Source: Mallotus nudiflorus
Lineage: Eukaryota; Streptophyta; Magnoliopsida; Malpighiales; Euphorbiaceae
Direction of reading: 5' to 3'
NCBI GenBank assembly: GCA_947683625.1
Contig: CANTUR010000056.1
Span: 124,001-188,000 of the forward strand
DNA length: 64,000 nucleotides
The notes under the pieces are model-generated. The model had not been told where the DNA came from. It saw only the letters and a program-made list of their open reading frames with translations, and did no database searches. Positions 46,555-57,911 of the stretch are shown piece by piece (position 1 is the stretch's first letter; each line of letters starts with the position of its first letter). The translations under genes were made by a program, and so were the position numbers.

Positions 46555-47765
46555 ATGAGTGATCACAAAACTAAGTCTTTTTGCCAAAGCAATGGAAAAC
46601 TAAAAGGCAAGATTCAAGAACTGCTTGATGATGATGCCATGGTCAAAAACCCCTAAAACCAAACCAGTATCACTAGACATTTCTTTCATAATCTTGACAA
46701 GGCTAACTGGAAAAGCCTACAACCATATAGAATGCTATGCATTAAGACATTCCAACATGTGCACCTCAACAGTGAACTCTTGAATGCTATTGTGTCATTC
46801 TAGGACCCTCAAGAGCATTTGTTTCAATTCAACACCATATAACTATGCCCGTTATATGAAGAATTCAGTGCCATAGCAGGGCGGACCCCCACCATGACTG
46901 AAAAGTCAATATTCACTAATCAATATGTCAAATACCTAGGGCTTGGGGCTGATTTCATTAATCTAAGCTCATAAAAGCTTAATGAACTAGTCATTGAGCA
47001 AAAATGACTAATTCTTATGCAACTCCTAGCTGCCTGCACTGCCAAGAAGATTAGTACTTTGATTTTGGGCATGTCTCCTTCTATGTTACCTCTTTATACA
47101 ATACTTCACTCTCTCAAACAATGGCCTAGGATATTATAGGATACTCTAGGTCATTAAAGGAATGGAATGTGGAATGACTCCTTTCCCACTAATCCTAATA
47201 GAAACCATTCAAGGTCTGGATGACCTCAAAAATGGGAAAAGTTCAAACTTCACTAGAAGCCCTCTGATGTTTTAAATATATCTGTAAGAAAAGCTAAGTC
47301 TACTTGATAAAACTACAAGGAACTAGATGAGATACCAACCCAAGAATCACCTAAAAAGACACATTAAGGACATTCATAGGTGCTCAGCCTACATTAAAGC
47401 CCAAAAGTGGTTCAAATGCATGAAGGACACACTAAAATATAAAGTAAGATGGATGTGCCCATGGTGGAAGTTAGGACATGTGACTCTCTGCACATATGTC
47501 AACTACGTACCAATCTCATGATTCAGGTCATGCACCCACCACTATCCAACATTAGTGAAGAGACAGTTTAGAGAGAAACAACGCATACCTTCAAAATTTA
47601 TAGATTTCTCTGGTGGTAGGATATAAAAAAGGTTTATGGATCACTTTAGAGAAAAATGGAGGAGGAGAATCATCCACCAATTTATCGCTAGTATTGGAGA
47701 TGGTGTTACTAATTAAGCATACAAACAGTGGATGATCCAAAAATAGAAACATCTATCAAACCACT
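46555..47765 (+). pseudogene. DUF7745-like ORF in the place of gag in C3
   Basis: The N-terminus (SDHKTKSFCQSNGKLKGKIQ) resembles the start of C1/C2 gag (SCQ-FK-KLKEKIQ). The body is different: LYEEFSAIAGRTPTMTEK, then RCSAYIKAQKWFKCMKDTL followed by KVRWMCPWW, then HYPTLVKRQFREKQRIPSKFIDF and a basic tail AYKQWMIQK. This matches my recollection of the plant DUF7745 family (PTIEEYTALL..., VRWRAPWM..., LVRRQF..QFIP) found in many gypsy-derived proteins. About nine stops or frameshifts. The role of the domain is unknown; Tat elements often have an extra ORF upstream of gag, and this may be that ORF with gag and protease deleted behind it. Confidence 0.6.
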
Positions 47766-48920
47766 GATCTAGAGAAAGTTTACTTTTTTAAATTTCTATG
47801 TCTTATTTTGAAACTGATGATGTAATGAACTATAAAGTTAATGCAATGAAATATGATTTTGCTTACTTGTTTGATGTCTTTCCTGATGGTAGCGTGCATT
47901 GCATTAATAAAAACATTAGCATATTTGACATTCATTCCATATGCACTAAATCATTTAACATTAGCATCGAATCTGAACATGCATTATGAATATTTTGAAA
48001 GATGTTACCACATAAGAGAGGAGAGAAATTGAAAAAATATCAATAAAATATTCAAAAGTATTTTCCTGGACATATGACAATATGCCTTATATTGACAAAG
48101 ACATTGCTCAACACTTCACTCCTACCAAAAAAGGGTGCAAATCGATAAAGCAGAAACTGAGAAGACTTAGACTATAATGGGTCAAACTAGTGAAATAGGA
48201 CATCGAAAAATAGATCAAGGAAAAATTTCTAGAGGTAGTAGACTATCCAGAATGGTTAGCAAATGTGGTGCTAGTACCGAAGAAGGACATAAGGGTTAGA
48301 ATCTGCGTGAACTATAGAGATATGAATAAGGCCTACTTAAAGGATGATTTCCCACCACCTTATATAAACATACTGACAGTGCCACCATATATGCAATATA
48401 CTCCTTCATGGGTGGATTCTCTAGGTACAATAAGATCCTAATGGCCATTATTGATAAAGCAAAGACAACTTTCATAACAAAATGGGGTACTTACTGTTAT
48501 AGAGTAATGCCTTTTGGACTAAAGAATGTAAGGGCAACTTACTAGAGAATGGCAATATAATGTTCCATGACATGATACATAAAGAAGTGGAGGTATATGT
48601 CGACGACATGATGTTCAAGTTAAAAACCAAGGAAGAATACCGTTTGATCTTGAATATTTACTAAGAAGGGTCAAAAAGTACAGTCTCAAGCTAAACCCAA
48701 AGAAATGCCTATTTAGAGTCACTTTAGGGAAGATGTTGGGGTATATTGTCAATTAGAATAGGATAGAAATGGATCTAGAGAAAGCAAAAGCCATCAGAGA
48801 GATGCTAGTGCCAAAAATAGAAAAAGAAATCATAGGGTTTATAGGGAAACTATAGTTCATCAATAGATTTATCGCTAAGTTTGTAGTAGTTTGTGAACTA
48901 ATCTTCAAGCTACTTAGAAA
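47766..48920 (+). pseudogene. Protease-RT linker and RT remnant of C3
   Basis: The frame from 47798 (FETDDVMNYKVNAMKYDFAYLFDVFPDGSVHCINKNIS) is nearly the same as C2 at 44650. RT motifs: LEVVDYPEWLANVVLVPKKDIRVRICVNYRDMNKAYLKDDFPPP, then (shifted) KEVEVYVDDMMFKLKT with an intact YVDD box (codons at 48596-48607), and KKYSLKLNPKKCLFRVTLGKMLGYIVN. Protease is absent between the upstream ORF and this linker. Confidence 0.8.
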
Positions 48921-49899
48921 ATATTAGCTGGTTGAATGGAATGAACAATGTTAGCTAGCATTTGACAAGAACAGAAGCTACCTAGCCAACCCATCGATTC
49001 TAAGACCACCTAAACTAGGGATACCTCTAACCCTGTATCTGGCCATTAAAAGGAATGCAATTAGTGCAATGTTAGCCCAAGAGGGAGAAATAAAAGCAGA
49101 ACACATAGTCTACTATGAAGAGAAGTACAACCAAGTCTAACAGATATGCCTGGTAATGGTATGTGCAATGATGAAACTTAGACACTACTTTCAACCTTAC
49201 AGAATTTAGGCCGTGTCTAAAATGGCCAATCAAGTACCTCTACGAAGCTCCTTCTCTATTAAGGAAACTTGCTAAGTGGCTCGTACTACTAATAGAATTC
49301 GATATGCAATATATGACTAAGGAGGCAATAAAAGGAAGAGTAGTAGCTGAATATTTAGCTCTCAACCCCATTCCAAACTTAGAAGAAATCCAACTAAACT
49401 TCCTAGACGACCTCAGCTCAGCCATTGAGATCCAAGTATTGTGCATGTACTTTGATAAAGTAGTCAATCAGTTTGGTGTAAGAGTCAGTGTCATACTACA
49501 ATCTGTATAAGGTGAAGTGGTACCAAGTGCTAAAAAGCTCAAGTTTAGAGTCACAAACAATGAAGTAGAATACAAGGCATATGCACTTGGAATAGAAGCA
49601 CTGATAGCCCTATATATCACAGAAGTTGAAACCTTTAAAGATTCCATGCTAGTAATCAACCATGCCACAAAAGAGTGGGAATTGAAAGAGCAACACTTAA
49701 AGCCTTATCTGAACCACTTAAGGCTACTCATAATGTCCTTCTAAAAATGAAGATTCATTCATCTCCATAGGAATCACAATCTGATGGCAAATGCACTTGC
49801 TTCCCTAGCATCAGTATAGGAAAGACCATCCAAAATGCCCATGAAGCCTTTAATTCCACTCAAATTGGGATAACCTTTTCATATAAACTAGCTAAAAAA
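48921..49899 (+). pseudogene. Dual RNase H remnant of C3
   Basis: First RNase H: LVEWNEQC, ILRPPKLGIPLTLYLAIKRNAISAMLAQEGEIKAEHIVYYEEKY. Second, archaeal-type: frames 49304-49510 and 49517-49744 with CMYFDKVV (first catalytic Asp kept, unlike C1), then GEVVPSAKKLKFRVTNNEVEYKAYALGIEALIAL and DSMLVINHATKEWELKEQHLKPY. Two RNase H domains in a row before integrase are diagnostic for the Tat lineage. Confidence 0.8.
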
Positions 49900-51050
49900 A
49901 CCCTAGTTCTATGAAATCCAGAGATATTTAAAGAAATGAGACTATCTTGATTAAGCAGATAAAAGAGACAAAGTAGTCATTCGATGACTACCATTAAAAT
50001 TCACATCGCACCAGGGTGTGTTATATAGGAGACCTCAGATGGTTTATAACTCTGATGTTTAGATGAAACTAAGGTTGCAAAAGTAGTAGAAGAAGTACAC
50101 GAGGGTGTTTGTGGTCCTGGCTAAAAAGCTAATAAAATAAGGTTTCTTCTGGATGACGATGATAGAAGACTACATCAAATTTGTAAGGAAATGCCACAAG
50201 TGTTAGATCAACTGGAATGTTAATCAACTTCCCCCAATAGAACTACACTACATCACCTCTCCATGACCCTTCTTATTATGGGGACTAGACATAATTTGGG
50301 AAATCCACCTAACAGCCTCAAACAGACACAAGTTCATCTTAGTGGCAGTGGACTACTTTACAAAATGCGTTAAAGAAAAATCATTCACAAGGATAAGATC
50401 CAAGTAAGTGGCTAAGTTCACCAAAAGAAACATGTTTCGTTAATATAGGATCCCCTATCACATCATCTCTAACAATGGTGTCCAATTCCAAAGGGAAGTT
50501 AGAGAGCTACTAAGGAGTTATAAGGTGGAACATCATAAATCTTCTTCATACAAACCAAAAGAAAATGGGGCCATCGAAGCTGTAAACAAGAAATAAAAAA
50601 GATCTTATTAAAGATAACTCAAAATTACTGAGATTGGGCAAATAGATTGCCACACACATTATGGGGGTACTGAACAATAGTTAGAACTTCAACAGGAGCA
50701 ACTCCTTCCTCACTAGTGTATGGACAAGAAGCATCTCTTTAAGTTAAAATAGAGATCAAGTCTCTTCGGGTAGCTGTCAAATCTAAATTGCCAAAAGTAT
50801 AATAAGCTTGACGAAGGCACAACAATCTCACTCTCTTAGATAGCCAAGGGCTTAAGGCTTTATACCATACAAAATTGTATCAAGCTTGATTAGCGAAGAC
50901 CTTTAACAGAAGAGTAAAACACAAGAGTGTGAAAGCAGGAGATTGGGTGCTAAACAAAGTAAGACAGAACATTCTAGACCCTAGAGGGAAATTTAGATCG
51001 AACTAGGAAGGCCCATACTTGGTCATACATGTCTTATTAAAAGGAATAGT
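49900..51050 (+). pseudogene. Integrase remnant of C3, truncated at its C-terminus
   Basis: Core begins near 50280 with WGLDIIWEIHLTASNRHKFILVAVDYFTKC (first catalytic Asp present). The second motif reads YHIISNNGVQFQ, Asp replaced by Asn (codon 50471-50473), the same change as in C1. The third has YKPKENGAIEAVNKK with Glu present. The C-terminal part GKFRSNWEGPYLVIHVLLKGIV ends at 51050, where the LTR of element D starts. Stops in all parts. Confidence 0.75.
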
Positions 51051-53378
51051 TATAGACAACAGGGTTTAGTGCACACCTAAGATTTTAGCAACCCTGACAC
51101 TCTTTGGGCTCAAGTTCCTAGGGAACACACTACTATATCACAAAGACATAGCATGGAGATGAGGAGTTACCGCCTAGGGTAATAACTAGGACAAATCGAA
51201 AGGTGGTACTCTATTCTCTAAAAGAAAGCTAGCACCACAACTAGGAGATTTTGGGAACGGAATACTAACTTCTCTTACTCTCGTGTTCATTTAGAATTAC
51301 TTGATGAATTATTATCTTATTCTCTAATTAAATGCAATTTTATTTAAACCCAAATTAAACATCCATCTAACCCAAAAAGGCAACAGGTCATAAAATTACA
51401 TGTAAAAAATGCATACAAAAGGTAGCATCTTTAAGTCTAAACTAGGTTAATTTTTAAAAGTTATCTAATTCTACATATTTTTATTTACAAGTGAAATGGA
51501 CTAGAAAAAGACCTACATTTTAAATTAATTTTAGAAAGCTGAAGTCTATTTATTTTAATTTAACTAAAGGAATAGTCCTACGTCTACCAAATTTTAAAGA
51601 AGAAATTAAATTAATAAGTGGGCCTAAGTTTAACTTGATTTTATTTGAGTGAAATATGGGCATAATTCTATTCATTTTAAAAGAAATAAATTTAATGGAA
51701 TGAGCTACATTTAAATAGATTTTAATTAACTATAAATGGGCCTAAAGTCTAATTTTTTTAAAATAAAATGCTTTATTGGGCTAGGCTAAAATATGAATTT
51801 TAATTAAAATAGAACTAAGTCTAATTAACCTAATGGGCCTAAATTGATTTTAATTAATTAACCTAAACCATTTTTAAGCCTAGTTTTTATTTAGTGGGTT
51901 TGGACTTATCATGGGCTTGGGGCTTAAAGAACTAAAAGATCTAAAAACAAAACCCAAACAAAAAATTATAACAAAATCATATCAAACATAGGATTTATGT
52001 GATTTTCTAAAAAAACCCTAAATCAATTTACATGCAAGCTTAAATTAATCTACACCCATAATTGATTTTAATTGATTTTAATTGATTTTTACCCAATTGA
52101 ACCTAAATTACTAATCAATTTTAGTGTAGAGAATATAAAATTCTACTATTTCCCACTATTGGGGCTATTACAAACTACTGTGCCAAAATTAAAATCAAAT
52201 TAATTACAACCCAAAACAAAAGTAAATTAAAAGAACATAGAAATCATAAATCCTAAATCCTACGAGGGTTTTACAAATCTTAATCCATGGCATTCCATGA
52301 ATTCTTCCAATGGTCACTTCATAAAATCAGATATCTCTAACCTCATTCCCAGAGCATCACAGAGCAAGAATCAAAAACAAAAGAATAAAACCTTAATAAA
52401 TAAATATTCAATCAATAATTAAAAATAAAAAAATTAAATTAAAAATAAATAAAAAGCCAAAGAGATGGAGAGAATGTTGTGCAGTGCAATTTGATGGCCC
52501 TTTAGAGTGATTTTCACTATTTTTGGAGTTGACAGTGTTGATTTCTTGATTATCTGGCCTTTGAGAATGAAAAGGATGTGATTTTTTTTGTTGTAGGTTT
52601 CCTCAAGAAAAAAAAATGGTTATGGCCTTCTATGCAGTAAAATTAGGATTTTTTATTTTCTCCCACATACTTAAAAGGCTTTTTCTCTCAATTTTTTTTG
52701 CAACTCCTCTCCCTTTGCAAAAAAAGGCCCCCCATTGTAGACTTCTCTCTTATCTTTTAAAGCTGCCTGAAGCCAACTTCCCTTATGTGATTGCAGGGGA
52801 GTTATGCAATATTAGGGATGAGAATAAGAGACTCTCTATAGATATTTCTTTTGAATTTTGAAATCTTAAAGAGATCAGGTAAGATATTTATCTTTGAAAA
52901 AGTCTTCCAAGGCACGACATATGGAATTTGGACTAATAAAAAATTAAAAAGACACAAAAATTTTTATTTATTTATTTTTTAGCAAAAATTTATTTTCTAA
53001 AATGCCGATGAAGCCTGTGCAAATTGATGCTCATAATGCCAATTGAGCTCGTGTAATGCCAACAGAGCCCATATAATGCCAATGGAGCCTGCGTAATGTT
53101 GACCGATCCCATGATGTCGATTGAGCTAATCAAGCCTATAATGTTGACTGACATTCCATTTCGCTGGTTAGTTCAGAGAAATTTTTTTAATTAACAAATA
53201 AAATCACAAAAAAGGCCCTTGAAAGTTTCTAATTTTTGCAAATAATACCTTAAAACGCAGTAATTTAGTCCTTTGAAGCATAAAACTCGACACCGTAGGT
53301 TAATTCTCGATCAGACATTCATCATAGGGGCTTTCTTCACATGCATGCATAATGGCATCCAGAAATTGGGTGCTTATA
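51051..53378 (-). repeat. 3' LTR of element D
   Basis: About 2.3 kb; roughly 80-85% like the LTR at 60823-63102 by eye over alignable parts (for example CTCTAAAAGAAAGCTA-CACCACAA, AATACTAACTTCT, GGGCTTGGGG). Right end AAATTGGGTGCTTATA, where the other LTR has ...TTACA, giving TATAAGCACC instead of TGTAAGCACC as its start on -. Rich in TTAATT and GGGCCTAA repeats. The frame at 52616-52861 is not conserved in the other LTR and is not a supported gene. Confidence 0.8.
53003..53158 (+). repeat. Tandem repeat, about 22 bp unit, in the D 3' LTR
   Basis: Units of the type AATGCCAATGGAGCCTGTGT appear about six times, later ones drifting to AATGTTGACTGACATT. The 5' LTR (62780-62870) has fewer, different units. 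Confidence 0.75.
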
Positions 53379-53388
53379 GCCCTTTGTT
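53379..53388 (-). promoter_or_regulatory. Polypurine tract of element D
   Basis: On the - strand AACAAAGGGC sits directly before the 3' LTR start. Short but in the expected position. Confidence 0.45.
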
Positions 53389-53537
53389 ACTGTTTGTTTG
53401 ATAAATTACGGCAAAGTAATAGCATCATACAATTTTGTAAGAAAGAATTAGGGTACTTTATTGTATCCTAATTGATATGTTGATGCTTAAATTGCTGTGA
53501 AATTTTAAGCAAAATGTGGTGTTTAACATGCTTCACT

Positions 53538-53882
53538 GTATTTCCTACAGAACGTCTAGTGAAATTAATGCATTTTGCTATATTCCCGATGGGACGTCTA
53601 GCAACTTATGATTTAAAAATATGCTTTAGTTCTTGTGGAACGTCTAGCAACAATACCATAACTATTATGTAGTCTCTGGTAAACTGCACTATATTCCCTT
53701 TAGGATCTCTAGTGATAATGAATTTCATTATATTCCCTGTGGGACGTTCAACGAAATTAATGTGATGACCCGCTATATTCCCTATGGGATGTCTAGTGAG
53801 CTTTGAAAATGGTGCTGTAGTTCATGTGGAGCATCTAGTGATTTAAAATCTATCATTTTCCCTATGGGATGTCTAGCGACAT
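53538..53882 (+). repeat. Spaced tandem repeat with TATTCCCTATGGGACGTCTAG core
   Basis: About eight copies of a core like ATTCCCTATGGGACGTCTAG, each followed by GTGAA or CAACA and 20-40 bp of variable spacer. It lies between the PMD ORF and the 3' LTR of D, the position where C1 carries unrelated tandem repeats. The following 53880-54060 part has related palindromic words (CATGTTATAA, TAACATG). Confidence 0.8.
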
Positions 53883-54059
53883 CACTATTACTATCGTGTA
53901 GTGTATAGTGGTAAAATGTATGAAAAAGGTCATGTTATAACCGCTATCGAAGCATATAACATGTGGAATTTGAAATTCATGTTATGACTATTATGTAGCA
54001 CATAACATGATAATTTTGAAAATTTATGTTTAAGCTATTGTGTAACATGAAATGAATTT

Positions 54060-54783
54060 TGACTTTTAATTGAAATGATGTACATAGAAATGCAAAGTTT
54101 AATTTTGTAATATTTTGTATTATGTAGTCGATAGACAATTCAAAATAAATACAAACACAATTAATAATAAATTATTAACTAGTGACATGAGGTGAATGAA
54201 TTATTTAGGAATTAAATCCTAATTAAAATGAAATTATGGATGAAATTGCAAATAATAAATTTGACTTTAATTGGAATGAAGTTCCAAGAATCAAAATGGA
54301 TATTTTCCATTTTAATAAAAGCTTAATTTCCTCATTTTGCCGATTGTTTCAAATTTGTTCTTTTCTTTTCACTTGATTTTCTCCATTGATTTCTTACTTG
54401 TTTAAAGTCCAATTCACGAACCATTAATCCTATGGCTAACCCACAATATGGATTACATGAGGGAGTAGAGATTCTAACTGACCCAACCATCATGCCTCTA
54501 CATTTTCCTCAGAACAGCCACGGACTTTGGGAGGGTTCTACCTTGCTTCCTTTGACTTATCTTCACCTTCATAGGTGCATAAATATGGGTAATGAGGCAA
54601 CATTCCCTCATTTTATTTATTTCTATAAAAATTTATTCATATAGTTAGTAATGAGAATCAAATTTTAGAATATAGACTAGTATGTACAATATTTAAATTA
54701 GACTAAAAATTATTAAAAAATACATGAAAATTTAAAAATTAAACCCGAAATTATTGAGTTTTAGATGAATAATCAATCAGGTA
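54060..54783. other. AT-rich spacer in element D
   Basis: No repeat or domain recognised. A 70-codon + frame at 54432-54644 has no recognisable motif, and I do not call it a gene. Confidence 0.4.
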
Positions 54784-54790
54784 ATGATCG

Positions 54791-54900
54791 TGGAATGTCG
54801 ACCGACATTAACCAATTGCCAACTGGCATTGTTGGAATGTCGATTGACATTCTACAATGTCGATCGACATTGTGGAATGTCGACCAACATTCCACTTTGC
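54791..54900 (+). repeat. Array of GAATGTCGACCGACATT-type palindromes
   Basis: Four to five consecutive units each built as AATGTCGA plus TCGACATT. One is a perfect 20-bp palindrome, ACAATGTCGATCGACATTGT, at 54854-54873. Similar words occur in both D LTRs (62796-62811 and 53090-53158). Confidence 0.8.
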
Positions 54901-55053
54901 TGGTTGGTCCAATTCCAAACCAAGCTGGTGGTTCAGTTCAAAATTGAATCGGTCAGTTTGGTTCAATTTTTTAATTTTTTTATTATATATATATAGTAAG
55001 GAATATTTGTTTATTATTATGCTAATTTGTTCTCAAAATACTCCTAGCAGTCG

Positions 55054-56385
55054 ATGAAGTTCACGGGCTATTTTTTCATAGCTCGTGAATTATTCTATGA
55101 GCTACTAGGGGTTGTTGCACAATTGGTTTGGGCCTTCGGGTTTAGACGATTTATCACTAAACTTCTGACTACTCGAGGGAGGTCTGATCATTATTCCCTA
55201 TTTACTTTAATCGAGTGGTGGATGGATTCCATCCACACATTCCATACTTGGGTAGGCAAGTTGACCATTTCGCCCATGAGTTTCTTAGTTATCACCAGGA
55301 TCACCTTAGGAGGGACTCCCATTTCCTTTGACATTAGTTATTAGAGTCTCCCTGAGTATGCGTGAAGTCAGTATATGCGAGACTTGAGTGGATTTGTCCT
55401 GACATGGAAGAATTGGAAGAACGTTGTTCTTTCATCATTGGTCGAGGGATTTAGATGTCTTGCCACTACCACAACTCACTAGATTGCTCATAAGGTGAGG
55501 TGCTTCCTCCTGATCTTTCTTGGTACGACCCTCTTTTACCAGACTGGTCATAAAGTCAATATTACACTACTTGGACCCCTTCATGATTTAGACCGAGTTA
55601 TCACCCTTGACTAGGGATTTACAACACTGGCTTATTTGTAATACAGATTGGACACTTTCTGTAGAGGTACTGTCACCATGTGAAACTTCTGGCATATCCT
55701 GCATGTGCATCTACCCTTTTCATTTCTCTTTTTCTCTTTTCCTTTTCATTCTTTTTGCTAACTTATTCTCTATTTCAGATTTGGAGCATAAAGATTTGGC
55801 TAATTCATGGCTTTGGGGCTATTAGCTATGACATGAATTTCCCCCTGATGCAAAGATGGGGCTCTTCCCATATAATGAGTGTTAGGAATACTCTATATAC
55901 CTACTACAATCAGCTAAACACCATTGAGTGGGACCTAGTAGGAAAATAAAATCATTAGTATTTTATTACTTAATATAAGTTAAAATTAATTAATCTTGAT
56001 TTTGTAGATCTATTATGATTGGCTTGAGGGAGTTGATGATGTCTAATGATATGATTTCATGGATGCCGCAATACGACTTGAGGAGATGAGGGTTTTTCTC
56101 CCTAGTTATGGATGTCAGATGTGGAATTTAGGAGAGTGGGTATATTGGTGGCACTCTGGACCTTGACGACATTGTATTCCTATTGCTATCCCCCGCTCGA
56201 TGCTTTATAGTTCCTGGCTGATAGGTTCAGAGGTGAGGGATGTGTTATAGGGTTATGACACCATGATTTTTTTAGAGTGGTCCCATCATTATCAGTAGTT
56301 TGTCCATGAGAACCTCTTAAAGCAAGTTCTTATTGATAAGGCTAAGGTAACTTATGATCATTTCTTTTCTAGAACTCTTTAATCA
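55054..56385 (+). pseudogene. Antisense plant mobile domain (PMD) ORF carried by D
   Basis: Read on +, opposite to element D. Frame 55054-55344 has SLFTLIEWWMDSIHTFHTWVGKLTISPMSFLVITRITLGG, the same PMD block as in C1. Then, with stops, LHDLDRVITLD-GFTTLAYL-YRLDTFCRG (the usual WGAAALAYLYR region), and after a probable intron (acceptor CAG near 55778) YDMNFPLMQRWGSSHIMSVRNTLYTYYNQLNTIEWD. Further frames up to 56385 carry IYYDWLEGVDDV and HSGP-RHCIPIAIPRS, matching the end of the domain. It is more complete than the C1 copy but has several stops. Confidence 0.7.
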
Positions 56386-56640
56386 CTTATCTTTAGAAGT
56401 TACATAATGTGATATATGAATGTTCTTTAAATTTTCATTTGTGCCCATGCTGAATAAATCTAATTGAATTGAATTTATGTCAAACATGCAGATACTATCA
56501 ATATCATAATGATTAGTACCATTAGGATGAAAATACATAAGTAAGCATGATTAGAATTCATATCATCAATCACTAAACAAAACAAGTTATAAAGAAACTA
56601 AAGTTTTATTCAATAAGAAATTAATTTCCTATTTTAGATG
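56386..56640. other. Spacer between PMD ORF and protease tail of D
   Basis: About 250 bp, AT-rich, no domain. This is where RT, RNase H and integrase would lie in a complete Tat element. Confidence 0.6.
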
Positions 56641-57911
56641 CTAGGTATATTAAGTCTTATGGTGGTTGTCCTTCAAGTGGCTGAAATAATGGCTAGTCAA
56701 TAGCAGTATCACTTATCTTATTAGCTACCTGCTTGTTCACTTCCCCTTTGTTATTCTCTACCAGGTTCTCTATAATTTTCCCCTTCCCCTTAAAGATTTT
56801 AAACCCAGGAATGTCTTTTCTAGAAACATTGACAATTTCCCTAACACCCAGATAGTACTCGCCTTCCCCTAGCTTGATAAAGTTCTCACTCATCAGCTCG
56901 ATTCTCCCTAAGGGCTTATTTATCTTGGCCTCTCCCTTCTTTATTCCTCTTTTGCTACCAAGTTATGTTTTAGTGCACCTTAACCCTTTGATATTACTCT
57001 GACTTTTAAACTCTGGTAGCTTAGGGCTTACCTGCTCATTCTTTCCCAATCCTTGTCAAGGTCTATAATTTATACTCTCCATCATCATTTCAATCCTTGG
57101 GTCCATTTTAGTTCCATCAAATATCCTAGTAACTTGGAAACTAAGAGGAACACACACTTGCTTTTGTTTCTCCAGTATGGTAGCCACAGCTGGATCAGTT
57201 CCTACTTCTATGGGCATTACATCTCCTTCATGAGGGAATTTTATCTTTTGGTGCACAGTTGAGGGTACTCTTTCAATAGCATGGAACCATAGCCTTCCTA
57301 ATAATAAGGTATATGCGATAGGAATATCTAACATAGTGAACTCAATGGTGGATTCTATAGGTCCTATTTTAACCAGAGCTTGGAATGTCCCCTCCACATT
57401 CCTAGTGCTGTCATCATAGGCTCTGATATCAGGTTTGAACCTATTAAGTCATTGCTTTCAAACCCAAATTATGCTGGATCTTCAACGGACACACATTAGT
57501 AATAGAACCATCATCAACCATTGCAAAGTTAGTTCGCTTCCCCTTTAATTCAACTGGGATAAATAATGCTTTATTATGATTTATTCCTTCTAAAGGCAAA
57601 TCATCAATTGAGAATGTTATCAACCCGTGTTTCTTTCTTGTAACCTTCGCTACTATAGCCTCAGGTGTAGCTGCTGTTTCAATATTCATGTTTGATACAG
57701 CTTTGATAAAAGCTCTTATATGATTCCTTGAATGCATAAATAGCTCCCAAATGCTAACATTTGCCTTAGCCTTCTTTAGTTGTTCCAACATAAGGCCTTC
57801 TTTTTCTCCTCCTTTTGTTTTTACATGCTCTACTTCTTCTCTTTGTACTACTCTCTCAATTTTCTTTTCTGTTGCCTTGTAATTCCTCCCACTCTTAGTG
57901 ACATGATTCAC
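56641..57911 (-). pseudogene. Protease and C-terminal tail of D
   Basis: Frame 57911-57444 (155 codons, the longest in the window): QLKKAKANVSIWELFMHSRNHIRAF, DDLPLEGINHNKALFIPVEL, and the active site MVDDGS (DDGS codons at 57504-57515). A frameshift leads to 57397-57056: IEFTMLDIPIAYTLLLGRLWFHAIERVPSTVHQKIKFPHEGD, the flap and C-terminal part of a Tat protease. The tail frame 56893-56693 (SENFIKLGEGEYYLGVREI...FKGKGKIIENLVENN) is Lys/Glu-rich and of unknown function. Only one frameshift breaks the protease core. Confidence 0.8.

Larger units (their letters stand above)
45769..51050 (+). mobile_element. Tat-lineage element C3, 3' part without LTR
   Basis: Starts inside the C-type leader (aligns with 40746 onward), then a DUF7745-like ORF, protease-RT linker, RT, RNase H, archaeal-type RNase H and integrase. 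It ends within the integrase C-terminus where the LTR of element D begins. Its 5' LTR and first half of the leader were lost at the junction with C2. Confidence 0.8.

Noticed and set aside
38380..51050. C2 and C3 as one element
   Set aside because: Leader, linker and RT are present twice, so two copies must be joined at 45768/45769.
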